A program made the position numbers and the translations under genes. From the NCBI GenBank assembly GCA_964535575.1, contig CAZHTC010000001.1, forward strand, positions 186,001 to 250,000: 64,000 bases of DNA, in the 5' to 3' direction. The notes under the pieces are model-generated. The model had not been told where the DNA came from. It saw only the letters and a program-made list of their open reading frames with translations, and did not search any database. The stretch is from JAGPCK01 sp964535575. GTDB taxonomy: Bacteria; Bacteroidota; Bacteroidia; UKL13-3. Shown here in pieces: positions 28,181 through 37,257 of this stretch (its first letter is position 1; the number at the start of each line of letters is the position of its first letter).

Positions 28181-29219
28181 GATTATAAAATATTCATTAT
28201 ATATATGTTATAGTCTATTTTTTTATTATGGCGCCAAAGCTCAAAAAAAATTAGGCTACGATTCAACCTATATCAGTAAGTACCCCAATCAGCTGTGTAT
28301 TACTTTGGTTGGGAGTAAATCTACCTCTGGGATAGACGTGCTAAACCAAAATGGCCCATGGAAAACAATTAGTTATCTTACCAATACCACCCGTTCCTGG
28401 GGAGTTGGAATAGATTACAAATGGATAACTTTCGAATTGACTCATAATTTAGGATTTCTTTTCCCTCATGATGAATCAAAGGGGAAAAGCACTTACAACT
28501 CTTTAAATTTTGGACTTACAAAACAAAAATGGTGGTTGAAGACCTACATACGTCATTACAAGGGAATGTATTGGAGTAATGTAGAAGATTTGTTTCCAAA
28601 GTACTATTCACTTTTCAAAGATATTCCTGTAAGGAATGATCTTGAAAACACCATAGTTTACCTGGGATTAAATTACTCTTTTAATCATAAAAAATACTCC
28701 CATATGGCTTCCCTTTGGCAATTAGACACGCAAAAAAAAAGTGCAGGATCATTTATTCTGGGCGCATCCCTTGTTGCTTATGGAATGAAGGCCGACAGCA
28801 GTATATTGCCAGGTGTTTTTCAAAATCAGTTTGGTGTTGATGCTACGGTAAAGGAATCGGTTGCTTCAAATTTTATTTTCAGTCTTGGGTATGTGCATAC
28901 ATTTGTTTACAGGAAAAAATTCTTTTTACACTTAAGTGCAATCCCAGGATTTGCGATTCAAACCAATTCATCACAATTGCAAAATGGAGATATAAAAACC
29001 TATCGGTCTAAACTTGGTATTGCCAGCGAGGGCACTTTTTCGATTGGTTACAACGGACCCAAATATTACGTTGGATTTTGCAGTTCAAGTCATTTTTTTA
29101 CCGGCAACCTTGAATCGGGCGGAGTTCTTGATTTTAATTACAGCTATAACCGGTTTTTTATAGGTAAACGTTTTAATGTTGACGTTTTCAAACTAATTAA
29201 ACCTACAAAGAAATTGTGA
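28170..29219 (+). CDS. DUF4421 family outer-membrane protein
   Basis: This 349-residue protein starts at GTG 28170, inside the preceding gene. A signal peptide (about 1-24, ending YGAKAQ) is followed by a beta-rich region with the DUF4421 flavour (YDSTYISKYPNQLCITLV, WGVGIDYKWITFEL). It ends in strands FNYSYNRFFIGKRFNV, suggesting an outer-membrane barrel. Its function is unknown. It is last in the frr-led run and is followed by a convergent gene only 8 bp away. Confidence 0.8.
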   Translation: MKNKIIKYSLYICYSLFFYYGAKAQKKLGYDSTYISKYPNQLCITLVGSKSTSGIDVLNQNGPWKTISYLTNTTRSWGVGIDYKWITFELTHNLGFLFPHDESKGKSTYNSLNFGLTKQKWWLKTYIRHYKGMYWSNVEDLFPKYYSLFKDIPVRNDLENTIVYLGLNYSFNHKKYSHMASLWQLDTQKKSAGSFILGASLVAYGMKADSSILPGVFQNQFGVDATVKESVASNFIFSLGYVHTFVYRKKFFLHLSAIPGFAIQTNSSQLQNGDIKTYRSKLGIASEGTFSIGYNGPKYYVGFCSSSHFFTGNLESGGVLDFNYSYNRFFIGKRFNVDVFKLIKPTKKL

Positions 29220-29227
29220 CACCCGTT

Positions 29228-29842
29228 TCATTTCAAATGCTCCGTATCATTTTCTCTGATTAATTCAAACTTTCCGGAAACATACTCCAGTTCATACAGG
29301 CATAAATTGGTATGCTGATAATCCTCCATGTATTTGGGTTCTTTTTGAAGGAGCAGGCAAATAAAACTTTTCATGGCCCGGCCGTGCATGCAAATCAATA
29401 CCAGTTCTTCATCAGCTTTTGACATGATATGTTTGAGCGCTGTTGATTGCCGCTCGCGCAGTTGTAAAGGAGTTTCCCCTCCCGGAACGCTTACGTTATA
29501 ATCTCCATGACTCCAGGCACGGATCTTATCCCAATAATCGGCCTTCCATTCCACACTCGATTCGAGTCCTTCGTAAACACCCCAGCTTATTTCATTGAGC
29601 TCCGGAAGGATTTCATAAGCAAATCCATTATCGATAAATGGTTTTACCGATTGTTTGGTACGTTGCAAAGCCGATATATACACCTTATCGAAAGGCACAT
29701 GCTTATAAAAATCGTAAAAACGTTTTGCCTGCAGCATTCCTTTTTCGTTGAGCGGACTATCCACTCCGCTCCCCTGCACTACCCCAAGTCGGTTGAAATC
29801 AGTTTCTCCGTGACGAATGATAAAAAGCTTCTTTGTTTCCAC
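29228..29842 (-). CDS. Histidine phosphatase family protein (phosphoglycerate mutase-like)
   Basis: This 204-residue protein has the catalytic RHG motif in FIIRHGETDFNRLGVVQG (about 8-25), the acid residue region in LNEISWGVYEGL (about 82), and the second His in LICMHGRAMKSFI (about 150). It removes phosphate from a small molecule in the cytosol; the cofactor-dependent mutase group and the broad phosphatases look alike here, so the substrate is open. The start codon is GTG at 29842; a -7-like sequence is not obvious. The next gene, on the other strand, begins 48 bp away. Confidence 0.88.
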   Translation of the reverse strand: METKKLFIIRHGETDFNRLGVVQGSGVDSPLNEKGMLQAKRFYDFYKHVPFDKVYISALQRTKQSVKPFIDNGFAYEILPELNEISWGVYEGLESSVEWKADYWDKIRAWSHGDYNVSVPGGETPLQLRERQSTALKHIMSKADEELVLICMHGRAMKSFICLLLQKEPKYMEDYQHTNLCLYELEYVSGKFELIRENDTEHLK

Positions 29843-29866
29843 GTATCCTATCTCCTGCGTTTATTG

Positions 29867-29874
29867 TAGATTTG
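29867..29874 (+). promoter_or_regulatory. Putative -7 element (TAGATTTG) of the thioesterase-isochorismate synthase unit
   Basis: A perfect TAnnTTTG lies 15 bp before ATG 29890. It excludes a start further upstream in the same open frame. Confidence 0.55.
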
Positions 29875-29889
29875 CACAAAAGTAATGAA

Positions 29890-30333
29890 ATGAAACAAGC
29901 TCTTCTCGATACTACTGTTTCTTTAGAGGCGATAAACGACCGATGCCGCAATACCATGGCAGAATACATTGGCATAGAGTTTTGTGAAATAACCCCAGAC
30001 TTTCTGGTAGCCAAAATGCCGGTTGACCACCGCACACATCAGCCCCTGAAAATGCTTAACGGTGGAGCTTCGTGTGTATTAGCTGAAACAGTTGGTAGTA
30101 TGGCAGCTAATCTGGTGCTTGATAGGGAGAAGTACGTGGCCATTGGACTAGATATTAATGCCAACCATATTCGTCCGGCCCTGGCAGGTTTTGTTTTTGG
30201 AACAGCCCGTCCCTTTCATATTGGGAAAAAAACTCAGGTATGGGAAATACGCATTACCGATGAATCAGAAAATCTGATTTGCATCAGCCGACTCACTATG
30301 GCCATTATTGATAATCTGCCAGGTGCCCGATAA
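29890..30333 (+). CDS. Hotdog-fold thioesterase (PaaI/MenI-like)
   Basis: This 147-residue hotdog-fold protein carries the active-site motif LKMLNGGASCVLAETVGSMA (about 53-72), where the conserved His/Asn-Gly-Gly and Glu of the PaaI/YbgC-like acyl-CoA thioesterases sit. GLDINANHIRPA is the family's second hallmark. Its stop overlaps the start of isochorismate synthase. By that context it is probably the 1,4-dihydroxy-2-naphthoyl-CoA hydrolase of menaquinone synthesis (MenI role), which is an inference. ATG 29890 is chosen because the promoter element lies between it and an earlier in-frame codon. Confidence 0.85.
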   Translation: MKQALLDTTVSLEAINDRCRNTMAEYIGIEFCEITPDFLVAKMPVDHRTHQPLKMLNGGASCVLAETVGSMAANLVLDREKYVAIGLDINANHIRPALAGFVFGTARPFHIGKKTQVWEIRITDESENLICISRLTMAIIDNLPGAR

Positions 30334-31414
30334 ATTATTTAAGGAAATATATTTCAGTGCTTTGGAAAAAGCCGAAGCATTTGCCTTGTGGCGTTTACCT
30401 GATGCCCCCAAAGCAACGATGATTGCACAATACAGCCAAACAAATCACCACTGGATTAGCGGAAGTGACGGTTTTATTTTTCACCCGTTTGTTCCCTCTG
30501 AAAATTGCCCTGTAGTATTCATAAAAGCCGAAGAGAAAATTTCTATTGAGTCGCGCTTGATTCCCGAAATAAAGGAACCCATAAGCGCAAAATTTCTCCC
30601 TGATTCCGCAACACAGCAATTTGCCGGTAAGCCAAATTATATTCATTATGTTCAGCAATCAATTGATGCGATAAAAAACGGGCTGCTCAATAAAACTGTA
30701 GCTGCACGGGCATTAAATATGGAGGGCAAACACTCTTTATCTATGCTAACGCTTTTCAAAAAATTGTGTGAGAATTATCCTCAGGCCTTTGTAACTCTGG
30801 TTTGCAGCAGACAAAGTGGGGTATGGTGCGGGGCTACTCCTGAACTTTTACTTAAAAACTCCAACGGCAAACTTCAAACAATGGCATTGGCCGGAACAGT
30901 ATCGGTTGATGAAAACCGCGATTGGAGCGAAAAGGAAAAACAGGAACAACAATTTGTGCGTACTTTTATTGAAGATGCCTTTGAGGAATTAAAAATAGCG
31001 CCCTATATCTCCCAAACACAAGAATTAAAGGCGGGCAATTCGCTAAAACATCTGGTTAATTATTTTGAGGCGCAACTACCGGCAGATGATAACTTCAACC
31101 GACTTCAATCACTGATTAAAGCCTTGCACCCTACTCCAGCAGTGGCCGGATTGCCTAAATTAGAAGCTGTTGACTGGATTTTAACCAAGGAACCTTTGCA
31201 TCGCCTATACTACAGCGGTTACCTCGGTCCTGTGCATAGTGATAACTCGTTTGAATTATTTGTAAACCTAAGGTGTATGCAATGGCTTGGGAAGGGAATA
31301 ATTCTTTATGCCGGGGCCGGAATTACGTCTGATTCGAATCCAGAATCGGAATGGGAGGAAACACAACGGAAAATGCAGACCATTGGCTCAGTTATTCACA
31401 ACTTACCCAGCTAA
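30323..31414 (+). CDS. menF: Isochorismate synthase
   Basis: This roughly 363-residue chorismate-binding enzyme converts chorismate to isochorismate, the first committed step to menaquinone (or a siderophore). Visible motifs of the ADC/isochorismate synthase family are KTVAARALN (about 122), WCGATPELLL (about 168), MALAGTVS (about 186), LHPTPAVAGLPKLEAVDWI (about 272) and LYYSGYLGPV (about 299). A Glu-rich C-terminal Mg site is in SNPESEWEETQRK. The start is GTG 30323 or TTG 30308, both inside the thioesterase 3' end. The thioesterase partner favours menaquinone. Confidence 0.9.
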   Translation: MPDKLFKEIYFSALEKAEAFALWRLPDAPKATMIAQYSQTNHHWISGSDGFIFHPFVPSENCPVVFIKAEEKISIESRLIPEIKEPISAKFLPDSATQQFAGKPNYIHYVQQSIDAIKNGLLNKTVAARALNMEGKHSLSMLTLFKKLCENYPQAFVTLVCSRQSGVWCGATPELLLKNSNGKLQTMALAGTVSVDENRDWSEKEKQEQQFVRTFIEDAFEELKIAPYISQTQELKAGNSLKHLVNYFEAQLPADDNFNRLQSLIKALHPTPAVAGLPKLEAVDWILTKEPLHRLYYSGYLGPVHSDNSFELFVNLRCMQWLGKGIILYAGAGITSDSNPESEWEETQRKMQTIGSVIHNLPS

Positions 31415-31475
31415 TAATTATTTAATCCACCTTCCCTGTGCATTTTTGCACTGATTGATTATTTTGCACACTGGA

Positions 31476-32477
31476 ATGTCAAAAGCACTATTTATTCTAA
31501 TTTTCACACTTTCAAGTTGCTTTATCAAAGCGCAGGTATTGCCCTCGTTTGGCGATTCGCGTACGGCCACCACCGGTATGCAGTTTCTCAAAATACCGAT
31601 TGATGCGCGGGGCACCGCTTTGGCCGGAGCCGTTTGCGCTACCGTAGCTGACCCATCGGCCATGTATTGGAATCCGGCAGGTATTACTCATGTAGATACC
31701 GCAAAATTTGTATTTCAACTCGCTCATACCAGATATTTTGCTAATACAAAGATGAATTATGCTGCGGGAGTTTTTAAATCCGGTTCCCAATCATTTGTAG
31801 GCATACAGGTTCAATCAATGGACTATGGCGAAATGATGGAAACCACCGAGTTTCAGCCCACCGGAACAGGCCGCACATTTACTATGAGCAATTATTTAAT
31901 AGGTGCTACTTTCGCCCGCGTTTTAACGGAAAGTTTCAGCATTGGTATCACCGGAAAACTGGCTCATGAAGGAATTCCTAATGTAGCCCTGAACAACGTA
32001 ATGTTTGATTTAGGTTTTCAGTATGCAGTTGGTGTTCGCAACACCAGGTTTTCGGTAACCATGAGCAATTTTGGTTTTAGTGTAAAACCAAAAGGCGAGA
32101 TCCAGTTGCTTGATTTTTCCACCGGAACCACTCCCAAAAATTCATTTGAATCGGTTAGTGTACCGGCCATTTTTCGTTTGGGAATTTGCACCGATGTATG
32201 GAGAAAAAACCAACATGCTATCACCTCAGCCGTTCAGTTAAATCACCCTACTGATAATAATGAAACCATTGCGCTGGGAGCTGAATACATATACAAAAGT
32301 TTTCTGTTTCTGCGCACCGGATATGAATTGGGACAGGACGTGCAAAGCAGTCCATCTGCCGGATTTGGTTTTAAATTACGCAGGCGATTCGGAGGTGTTG
32401 GATTTGATTACGGTTTTGTTCAGAAAAATACACTCGGATCTATTCACCGCTTAACTCTTCAGGTCATTCTCAAATAA
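31476..32477 (+). CDS. porQ: PorV/PorQ family outer-membrane protein, probably PorQ
   Basis: This 333-residue barrel starts at ATG 31476, followed by a signal peptide (about 1-20, ending IKAQ). The shared PorV/PorQ stretch TGMQFLKIPIDARGTALAGA, then DPSAMYWNPAGITHVDTAKF, follows at about 34-75. PorQ is a type IX secretion outer-membrane protein that acts with PorU, PorV and PorZ. The PorV gene is already present elsewhere in this window, which favours PorQ or a PorV paralogue here. A lipoprotein gene follows after one base. The symbol is tentative. Confidence 0.7.
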   Translation: MSKALFILIFTLSSCFIKAQVLPSFGDSRTATTGMQFLKIPIDARGTALAGAVCATVADPSAMYWNPAGITHVDTAKFVFQLAHTRYFANTKMNYAAGVFKSGSQSFVGIQVQSMDYGEMMETTEFQPTGTGRTFTMSNYLIGATFARVLTESFSIGITGKLAHEGIPNVALNNVMFDLGFQYAVGVRNTRFSVTMSNFGFSVKPKGEIQLLDFSTGTTPKNSFESVSVPAIFRLGICTDVWRKNQHAITSAVQLNHPTDNNETIALGAEYIYKSFLFLRTGYELGQDVQSSPSAGFGFKLRRRFGGVGFDYGFVQKNTLGSIHRLTLQVILK

Positions 32478-32478
32478 C

Positions 32479-33702
32479 ATGAAAAAAACAGTCCACGTCT
32501 TTATTTTTTTATGTGTTTCATTCGTACTTACCTCGTGCAATTTTCTTTGGGGAAGCAAACAGGACGATACGGTGGCTGATATTTTTAAACAGGGAGCTAT
32601 CGACCCCAATCTGGTTCCGCAAAATGTGGGCTATGTGCCGGTGCTACCTTTTTTTCAAGGATTCGTTAACCCTACCGATGTTTATGTGGGCTATGACGAA
32701 ATGATTTACGTAATTGATGATTTGGGTGTACATGTACTGGATCAGAAAGGAACTTCGTATGTTACCATTCCTATTCAGGGCGCCACCGATGTAATTCAGG
32801 ACAGAAGACTGCATACGTATATTGCAGGGCGCATTCAGGTGATACGCGGTGGAAATCAATATAATTTACCGGCCGTTTTTCATCTTATCCATACCGGAAG
32901 TACCAACTACCAGATTATTGATACGCTCATTCACCCCGACTGCGATGTTTCTCGTGCCAGTACCGGATTCAGAGGTGCCGAAGACGAACAGGTAAAATTT
33001 ACCGGATTAGCCACATTGCACGATAATACCCTTTTTGTGGCGCGCACTGGTCCCAAAAACGATATCACCTCCTTCTCCCGTCCCGATAATGCGATATTAG
33101 TTTACGATGCCGATGGAAATAATACCAGCTATTTTGCCGGATTAAGTCCGGCCGGTTCCGGGTTACGTTCCTCCATGGGAATTTCGGCTATTGCTTCGCA
33201 GGCTGCTCCTCCACAGCGCACAGTTGGTATCAGCACCTCGCGCGATGTAATGATTACGTTAAACGACATTTCACCCACACTTGAATTCAGAGTACTTGCA
33301 TTAAATTATTTTGAAGACCCCGACCTGGGTCCATCCTACCGCGAATCGGCCAATCTGCTGGATTTTGACACCACCAAAGCCAGAAGATTTTTGTACGAGC
33401 CTTTCAGGTTTAAATCGCCCGAAGATGTATACATTGCCCCCGATGCTTTGCAATACAGTTTTGTGATAGATAGCGGTACCGATTCGTTTTATCAGTTTAC
33501 CAGCAAAGGTTATGAAGGTGTAAACGCCCCGGCAACTTATAAAGACCGCAAACAAATTATTGCCTCGTTTGGCGGCTTTGGCAGCGGGCCTTTTCAATTT
33601 AAAGACCCCAGCGGAGTATGTTATTTTAAACGGGTAGTGTATGTAGCCGATAAAGGCAATGGTCGAATCTGCCGGTACAAACTGAGCACGGATATCGAAT
33701 AA
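32479..33702 (+). CDS. Lipoprotein with NHL/beta-propeller-like repeats
   Basis: This 407-residue protein has a signal peptide and lipobox VLTSC (Cys at about 20). Repeats with the look of NHL/six-bladed propeller blades follow, such as FVNPTDVYVGYDEMIYVIDD, FKSPEDVYIAPDAL and FQFKDPSGVCYFKRVVYVAD. It is likely an outer-membrane lipoprotein with a protein-binding propeller. One base separates it from the PorQ-like gene, so the two are coexpressed and may form a complex at the cell surface. I know no name for it. Confidence 0.78.
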   Translation: MKKTVHVFIFLCVSFVLTSCNFLWGSKQDDTVADIFKQGAIDPNLVPQNVGYVPVLPFFQGFVNPTDVYVGYDEMIYVIDDLGVHVLDQKGTSYVTIPIQGATDVIQDRRLHTYIAGRIQVIRGGNQYNLPAVFHLIHTGSTNYQIIDTLIHPDCDVSRASTGFRGAEDEQVKFTGLATLHDNTLFVARTGPKNDITSFSRPDNAILVYDADGNNTSYFAGLSPAGSGLRSSMGISAIASQAAPPQRTVGISTSRDVMITLNDISPTLEFRVLALNYFEDPDLGPSYRESANLLDFDTTKARRFLYEPFRFKSPEDVYIAPDALQYSFVIDSGTDSFYQFTSKGYEGVNAPATYKDRKQIIASFGGFGSGPFQFKDPSGVCYFKRVVYVADKGNGRICRYKLSTDIE

Positions 33703-33704
33703 AA

Positions 33705-33712
33705 TACTTTTG
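33705..33712 (+). promoter_or_regulatory. Putative -7 element (TACTTTTG) of the frameshifted lipoprotein gene
   Basis: A perfect TAnnTTTG lies 36 bp before ATG 33749, just after the stop of the propeller lipoprotein gene. Confidence 0.5.
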
Positions 33713-33748
33713 CGCCTGCTAAAGCGTTTAACTTGCGATTATCATTTT

Positions 33749-34547
33749 ATGCAGGTAAAACATTTCCGACTTTTTCTTATCTTAAGCATTACATTGGTCG
33801 GATGCCTTTATGATTGTTTAGTTTATACTACTCCGTACACCATTATACCGCCCGATAACAAGTGTATCGTTCTCCTTTCCCAATCATGGAAGTATGAAAA
33901 TAAAGAGTTTTTTTTACGCGGCTACCACAACGCAACAAGTGCAAATGCTTACCGACAGCCTGCCTTGCAAAATTCACAATGGCTATTGGGAAGGCCCGCA
34001 CTGGACAGGCTTGATGACCATCTGTAATCACCGGATCACCCAGTACATACCCCGGCAAATAATCAGCTGGGAAAACGATTCATTTCTGAGAAGAAACCTT
34101 ACATTGTTCAAACGGTACTACACGAAAACAGGTAAAACACAACTTATGCGGTGGTGTGACTCCCTGGATAAAAAACAATTCCCGTATTACGTAGTAGAGA
34201 ATATTCCTGTGGACTCCATGGTTCAACGAATTTTGATTCATTACCATTTTCTCTATAAGAACCCAACCGTCAAAGAATTTGACCAATCGGTACATAAAAC
34301 ACAGGATTCAATAGCCACTATGGTACAGCAATTATTGCCACAAAAAAAATCAATGGTTAAGTGGGCAACCTCAGCGTATAAAGAAAACAAAGTAGTATTC
34401 GAAATTGATATTTCAACCGATAAGTTGGTTGACTTTGCACCCTGCATATCGCTTCTGCAAAAAAGACTTCCGGGGATAACCGATTGGCAAAGTGATTCCC
34501 TGGTTCCCGCAGTTTATACCCTGATATATTTCGTGCCCGAACATTAA
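33749..34547 (+). pseudogene. Lipoprotein gene split by a one-base frameshift at a T8 run
   Basis: The first frame (ATG 33749 to stop 34027) gives a lipoprotein signal with lipobox TLVGC (Cys at about 19) and then SWKYENKEFF. A run of eight T (33908-33915) follows. With seven T the frame continues as YAATTTQQVQML and runs on to 34547, giving one protein of about 265 residues. As written, the second part is an open frame of its own from 33894, without a signal. Either the T run is a sequencing or assembly error, or the gene is phase-variable or dead. I recognise no family. Confidence 0.7.
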
Positions 34548-34616
34548 ATTGTTTGCATGTGCAGCCTTTTTGTTAATTTTAAGGTCTGATTAATAATAAC
34601 CCTAAATTGTGCCGGT

Positions 34617-35054
34617 ATGAAATTTAAAATCTTAATCCCCATCATCCTGCTTACATTCCTTTCTGGATGTGAATTATTGGACTCGGAACCGGATTATCAT
34701 GTAGAGAAATACTTCGGCACCTATCGTTGTAATTACCATTACAACTATTATGCATGGGAGGGGCCTGATTCAAATAACCTTGTACGTGATTCCGTAAATC
34801 TGGTTATTTCAAGAGGGACAGGAAAAAACAAGGTTACTTTCTCTACCCCCAGCGATTCATTGTTTAAAACCCCTCGTACCATACAATATTCCAGCGACTT
34901 TAATGCGTTTGCCTCTTTTAGTGATCCAAATGTAGCTCATCAATGTCAAAGATGCGTAATAAAATTTAATGGAGACAGTGTTCGTTTAGATTTTGAATAT
35001 GGGACATGTGCGGCAGAACATGCTGTTATCCTTATCGGAGTAAAAGTACCTTAA
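34617..35054 (+). CDS. Small Cys-containing lipoprotein, unknown function
   Basis: This is a 145-residue protein with signal peptide and lipobox FLSGC (Cys at about 18). The mature part has a Tyr/His-rich start (YFGTYRCNYHYNYYAWEG) and a Cys-x-x-Cys pair (HQCQRCVIKF, about 108-111) plus a later Cys. These could form disulfides or bind metal in the periplasm. The fold looks beta-rich, like small lipocalin-type domains. It stands alone between the frameshifted gene and a convergent Rieske gene. I do not recognise it. Confidence 0.7.
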   Translation: MKFKILIPIILLTFLSGCELLDSEPDYHVEKYFGTYRCNYHYNYYAWEGPDSNNLVRDSVNLVISRGTGKNKVTFSTPSDSLFKTPRTIQYSSDFNAFASFSDPNVAHQCQRCVIKFNGDSVRLDFEYGTCAAEHAVILIGVKVP

Positions 35055-35064
35055 ATATGCAATC

Positions 35065-35412
35065 CTAAAAAGGCCACCAGTTTTTTTGTTTGATTCCAAT
35101 ATATACTCCGTCATTACGGGTTTCTACTTCGTAGTTGTTTACAAAATCACTTTGCAGCCCTTTGCCTGTGCGCATATCATACCTATAACGATGAATCGGG
35201 CACGTCACAATTCCTTTCTCATCGCATTTTCCCATGCCCAATCGTCCTCCGGCACTGTGAGGGCAACGGTCGTCAACGGCAAAATATCCATCGGGCAAAC
35301 GACCCAGACATACCAGTTTGCCTTTTACATCAATGGTACGCACCGAAAACAAAGCCTGCGGCTCCTTCCCGTCTTCTTCAAAATCATAAATCTTGTACCA
35401 CTTTACCGCCAT
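35065..35412 (-). CDS. Rieske [2Fe-2S] protein (small ferredoxin type)
   Basis: This 115-residue cytosolic protein carries both halves of the Rieske cluster site: CPHSAGG (Cys and His, about 50-52) and CPIHRYRYD (Cys and His, about 71-74). Size and layout match the stand-alone Rieske ferredoxins and NirD-like subunits that pass electrons to oxygenases or reductases. No partner enzyme is next to it, so its client is unknown. It begins one base after the stop of the upstream lipoprotein gene, so the two form a unit. Confidence 0.88.
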   Translation of the reverse strand: MAVKWYKIYDFEEDGKEPQALFSVRTIDVKGKLVCLGRLPDGYFAVDDRCPHSAGGRLGMGKCDEKGIVTCPIHRYRYDMRTGKGLQSDFVNNYEVETRNDGVYIGIKQKNWWPF

Positions 35413-35413
35413 A

Positions 35414-35881
35414 TCAATGAGGTTTCATTGCACTTAGCCGCAAACGAATCTGATAACTCGACTGATCCGATTTCATCATCAACACCATTGAAGTATCATC
35501 AATATGTTCAATGATTGATGGCTTGGGGGTATAATCCTCTTTACTTGTTTTTTTCATAGCCGAGGTATTTACAATAATTAACTCTTTCCCTCCATTTTTC
35601 AATTCCCAGGTGGCATTACTGGTTTTGCCATTATAGGTAATTTGTGCAGCTCCGTCATCCTGCAAATCATATTGCGTATTGGTGAGCATGCTTCCCATCA
35701 CCTCGCGCATGGCATCTTCAAAACCAGCAGCTACAGGGTCGCTGCCCATTTTTGTAGTGTCGGTTTTAATAAACTCAACATGGTACACATTCCATTTTTG
35801 AGTCAATTGCTTTTCTTTACTACGGGTGCATGCCAGTGCTGCCAACAACAGCAATACGGCATAAAATCCTTTCTGTTTCAT
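35414..35881 (-). CDS. Lipocalin-like lipoprotein
   Basis: This 155-residue protein starts at ATG 35881 (MKQKGFYAVLLLLAALAC). The frame is open upstream to 35950, but only this start gives a proper lipoprotein signal, with lipobox ALAC. The mature part starts with a LTQKWNVYHVEF strand and has an ATWELKNGGKELII hairpin, the pattern of the small lipocalin-like domains common in Bacteroidota. It is translationally adjacent to the Rieske gene. The ligand, if any, is unknown. Confidence 0.75.
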   Translation of the reverse strand: MKQKGFYAVLLLLAALACTRSKEKQLTQKWNVYHVEFIKTDTTKMGSDPVAAGFEDAMREVMGSMLTNTQYDLQDDGAAQITYNGKTSNATWELKNGGKELIIVNTSAMKKTSKEDYTPKPSIIEHIDDTSMVLMMKSDQSSYQIRLRLSAMKPH

Positions 35882-35955
35882 CCTGCGCAAATATCTTTTT
35901 TTAGCTGAGAAATCCATATGTTTTGAATTTTTACTCCACTTCATTACCATCGGGG

Positions 35956-35986
35956 TTGTGTGCCAACGGTTAAATTTTTACATTTG
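35956..35986 (+). promoter_or_regulatory. Promoter of pgk (TTG-N20-TACATTTG)
   Basis: A TTG at 35956-35958 and TACATTTG at 35979-35986 are separated by 20 bp, a full match to the Bacteroidota -33/-7 promoter. The -7 box ends five bases before the ATG, so the leader is very short or absent. Confidence 0.7.
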
Positions 35987-35991
35987 CGGTC

Positions 35992-37206
35992 ATGAAAACA
36001 GTAGATACTCTAAACTTTGCAGGAAAACGGGCTCTGGTGCGTGTAGATTTTAACGTGCCTTTGGATAAAAAAACACTAGCCATTACCGATGACTCACGCA
36101 TAAAAGCCACTATACCTACCCTCAAAAAAATATTGGCTGACGGGGGTTCGTGCATACTCATGTCTCATCTGGGACGCCCGTTAAAAAAACTGAAAGAAGA
36201 CGGAACCGTTGACTACGAAAAACACTCGCTCAAACATGCGGTGCAACGCACTTCCGAGTTACTTGGCGTACCGGTAAAATTCGCAGCTGATTGCATTGGG
36301 CTGGAAGCCGCACAACTAAGTGCATCTTTAAAACCAGGTGAAGTATTGCTGCTGGAAAATCTGCGTTTTTATAAAGAAGAAGAAAAAGGCGACAGCAACT
36401 TTGCACAAAAGCTTGCGTCCTATGGCGATGTTTATGTAAACGATGCCTTCGGAACGGCCCATCGCGCACATGCCTCTACCGCCATTATTGCACAGTTTTT
36501 CCCGCAGGCAAAATGTTTTGGTTATGTGATGGCCAAAGAAGTGGCCAATGCCGAGAAAGTGATGAAAAATGCCGGACATCCGTTTACAGCCATTGTGGGT
36601 GGTGCCAAAGTTTCGGATAAGTTGCTCATAATAGAAAACCTGCTGAATATTGCCGACAATATTATGATTGGTGGCGGCATGGCCTACACATTTATGAAAG
36701 CTATGGGCGGAAAAATAGGAAACTCGCTTTGCGAAGACGACCGTTTGCAACTTACCCTTGACCTGCTGGAAAAGGCCAAAGCCAAAGGAGTAAACCTACT
36801 GCTGCCTGTTGACTCGAAATGTGGAGATAATTTTTCAAACGAAGCTGCCACACAGGTAACCGATAGTAATCAAATTCCTGACGGATGGATGGGATTGGAT
36901 ATTGGACCCAAAGCTATTGATGAATACAAAAAGGTTTTGCTCAACTCAAAAACCATTTTATGGAACGGACCGATGGGCGTATTTGAAATGAGCCATTTTG
37001 AAGCAGGTACCAAAGCAGCAGCCGAGGCAGTGGCGGAAGCAACCACCCAAGGAGCCTTTAGTTTAATAGGCGGTGGCGACTCGGCAGCGGCTATTAACAA
37101 ATTTGGTTACGAAAGTAAAGTGAGTTATGTAAGTACCGGTGGAGGCGCGCTGTTGGAATATTTTGAAGGCAAAGAACTTCCGGGTATCAAAGCCGTAATG
37201 GAATAA
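35992..37206 (+). CDS. pgk: Phosphoglycerate kinase
   Basis: This 404-residue glycolytic enzyme transfers phosphate from 1,3-bisphosphoglycerate to ADP. The substrate motif RVDFNVPLDKK lies at about 17-27, followed by SHLGRP (about 59-64), the DAFGTAHRAHAS loop (about 151-162), VGGAKVSDKL (about 203), the hinge region NGPMGVFE (about 325) and the C-terminal GGGDSAAAINKFG (about 360). Its length is typical. It has its own promoter and ends 24 bp before an intrinsic terminator. Confidence 0.97.
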   Translation: MKTVDTLNFAGKRALVRVDFNVPLDKKTLAITDDSRIKATIPTLKKILADGGSCILMSHLGRPLKKLKEDGTVDYEKHSLKHAVQRTSELLGVPVKFAADCIGLEAAQLSASLKPGEVLLLENLRFYKEEEKGDSNFAQKLASYGDVYVNDAFGTAHRAHASTAIIAQFFPQAKCFGYVMAKEVANAEKVMKNAGHPFTAIVGGAKVSDKLLIIENLLNIADNIMIGGGMAYTFMKAMGGKIGNSLCEDDRLQLTLDLLEKAKAKGVNLLLPVDSKCGDNFSNEAATQVTDSNQIPDGWMGLDIGPKAIDEYKKVLLNSKTILWNGPMGVFEMSHFEAGTKAAAEAVAEATTQGAFSLIGGGDSAAAINKFGYESKVSYVSTGGGALLEYFEGKELPGIKAVME

Positions 37207-37230
37207 TCTTCGATAAAATATTGATAAAAT

Positions 37231-37256
37231 AAAAAAGCCGCCTTTGCGGCTTTTTT
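37231..37256 (+). terminator. Terminator after pgk
   Basis: An 11-bp stem AAAAAAGCCGC/GCGGCTTTTTT with a 4-base loop. It is nearly symmetrical, and a close relative of it lies at 37368-37391. Confidence 0.85.
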
Positions 37257-37257
37257 G

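Noticed and set aside
33894..34547. Treating the second half of the frameshifted lipoprotein as its own gene
   Set aside because: It lacks a signal peptide, begins inside the first frame and joins it perfectly if one T is removed.
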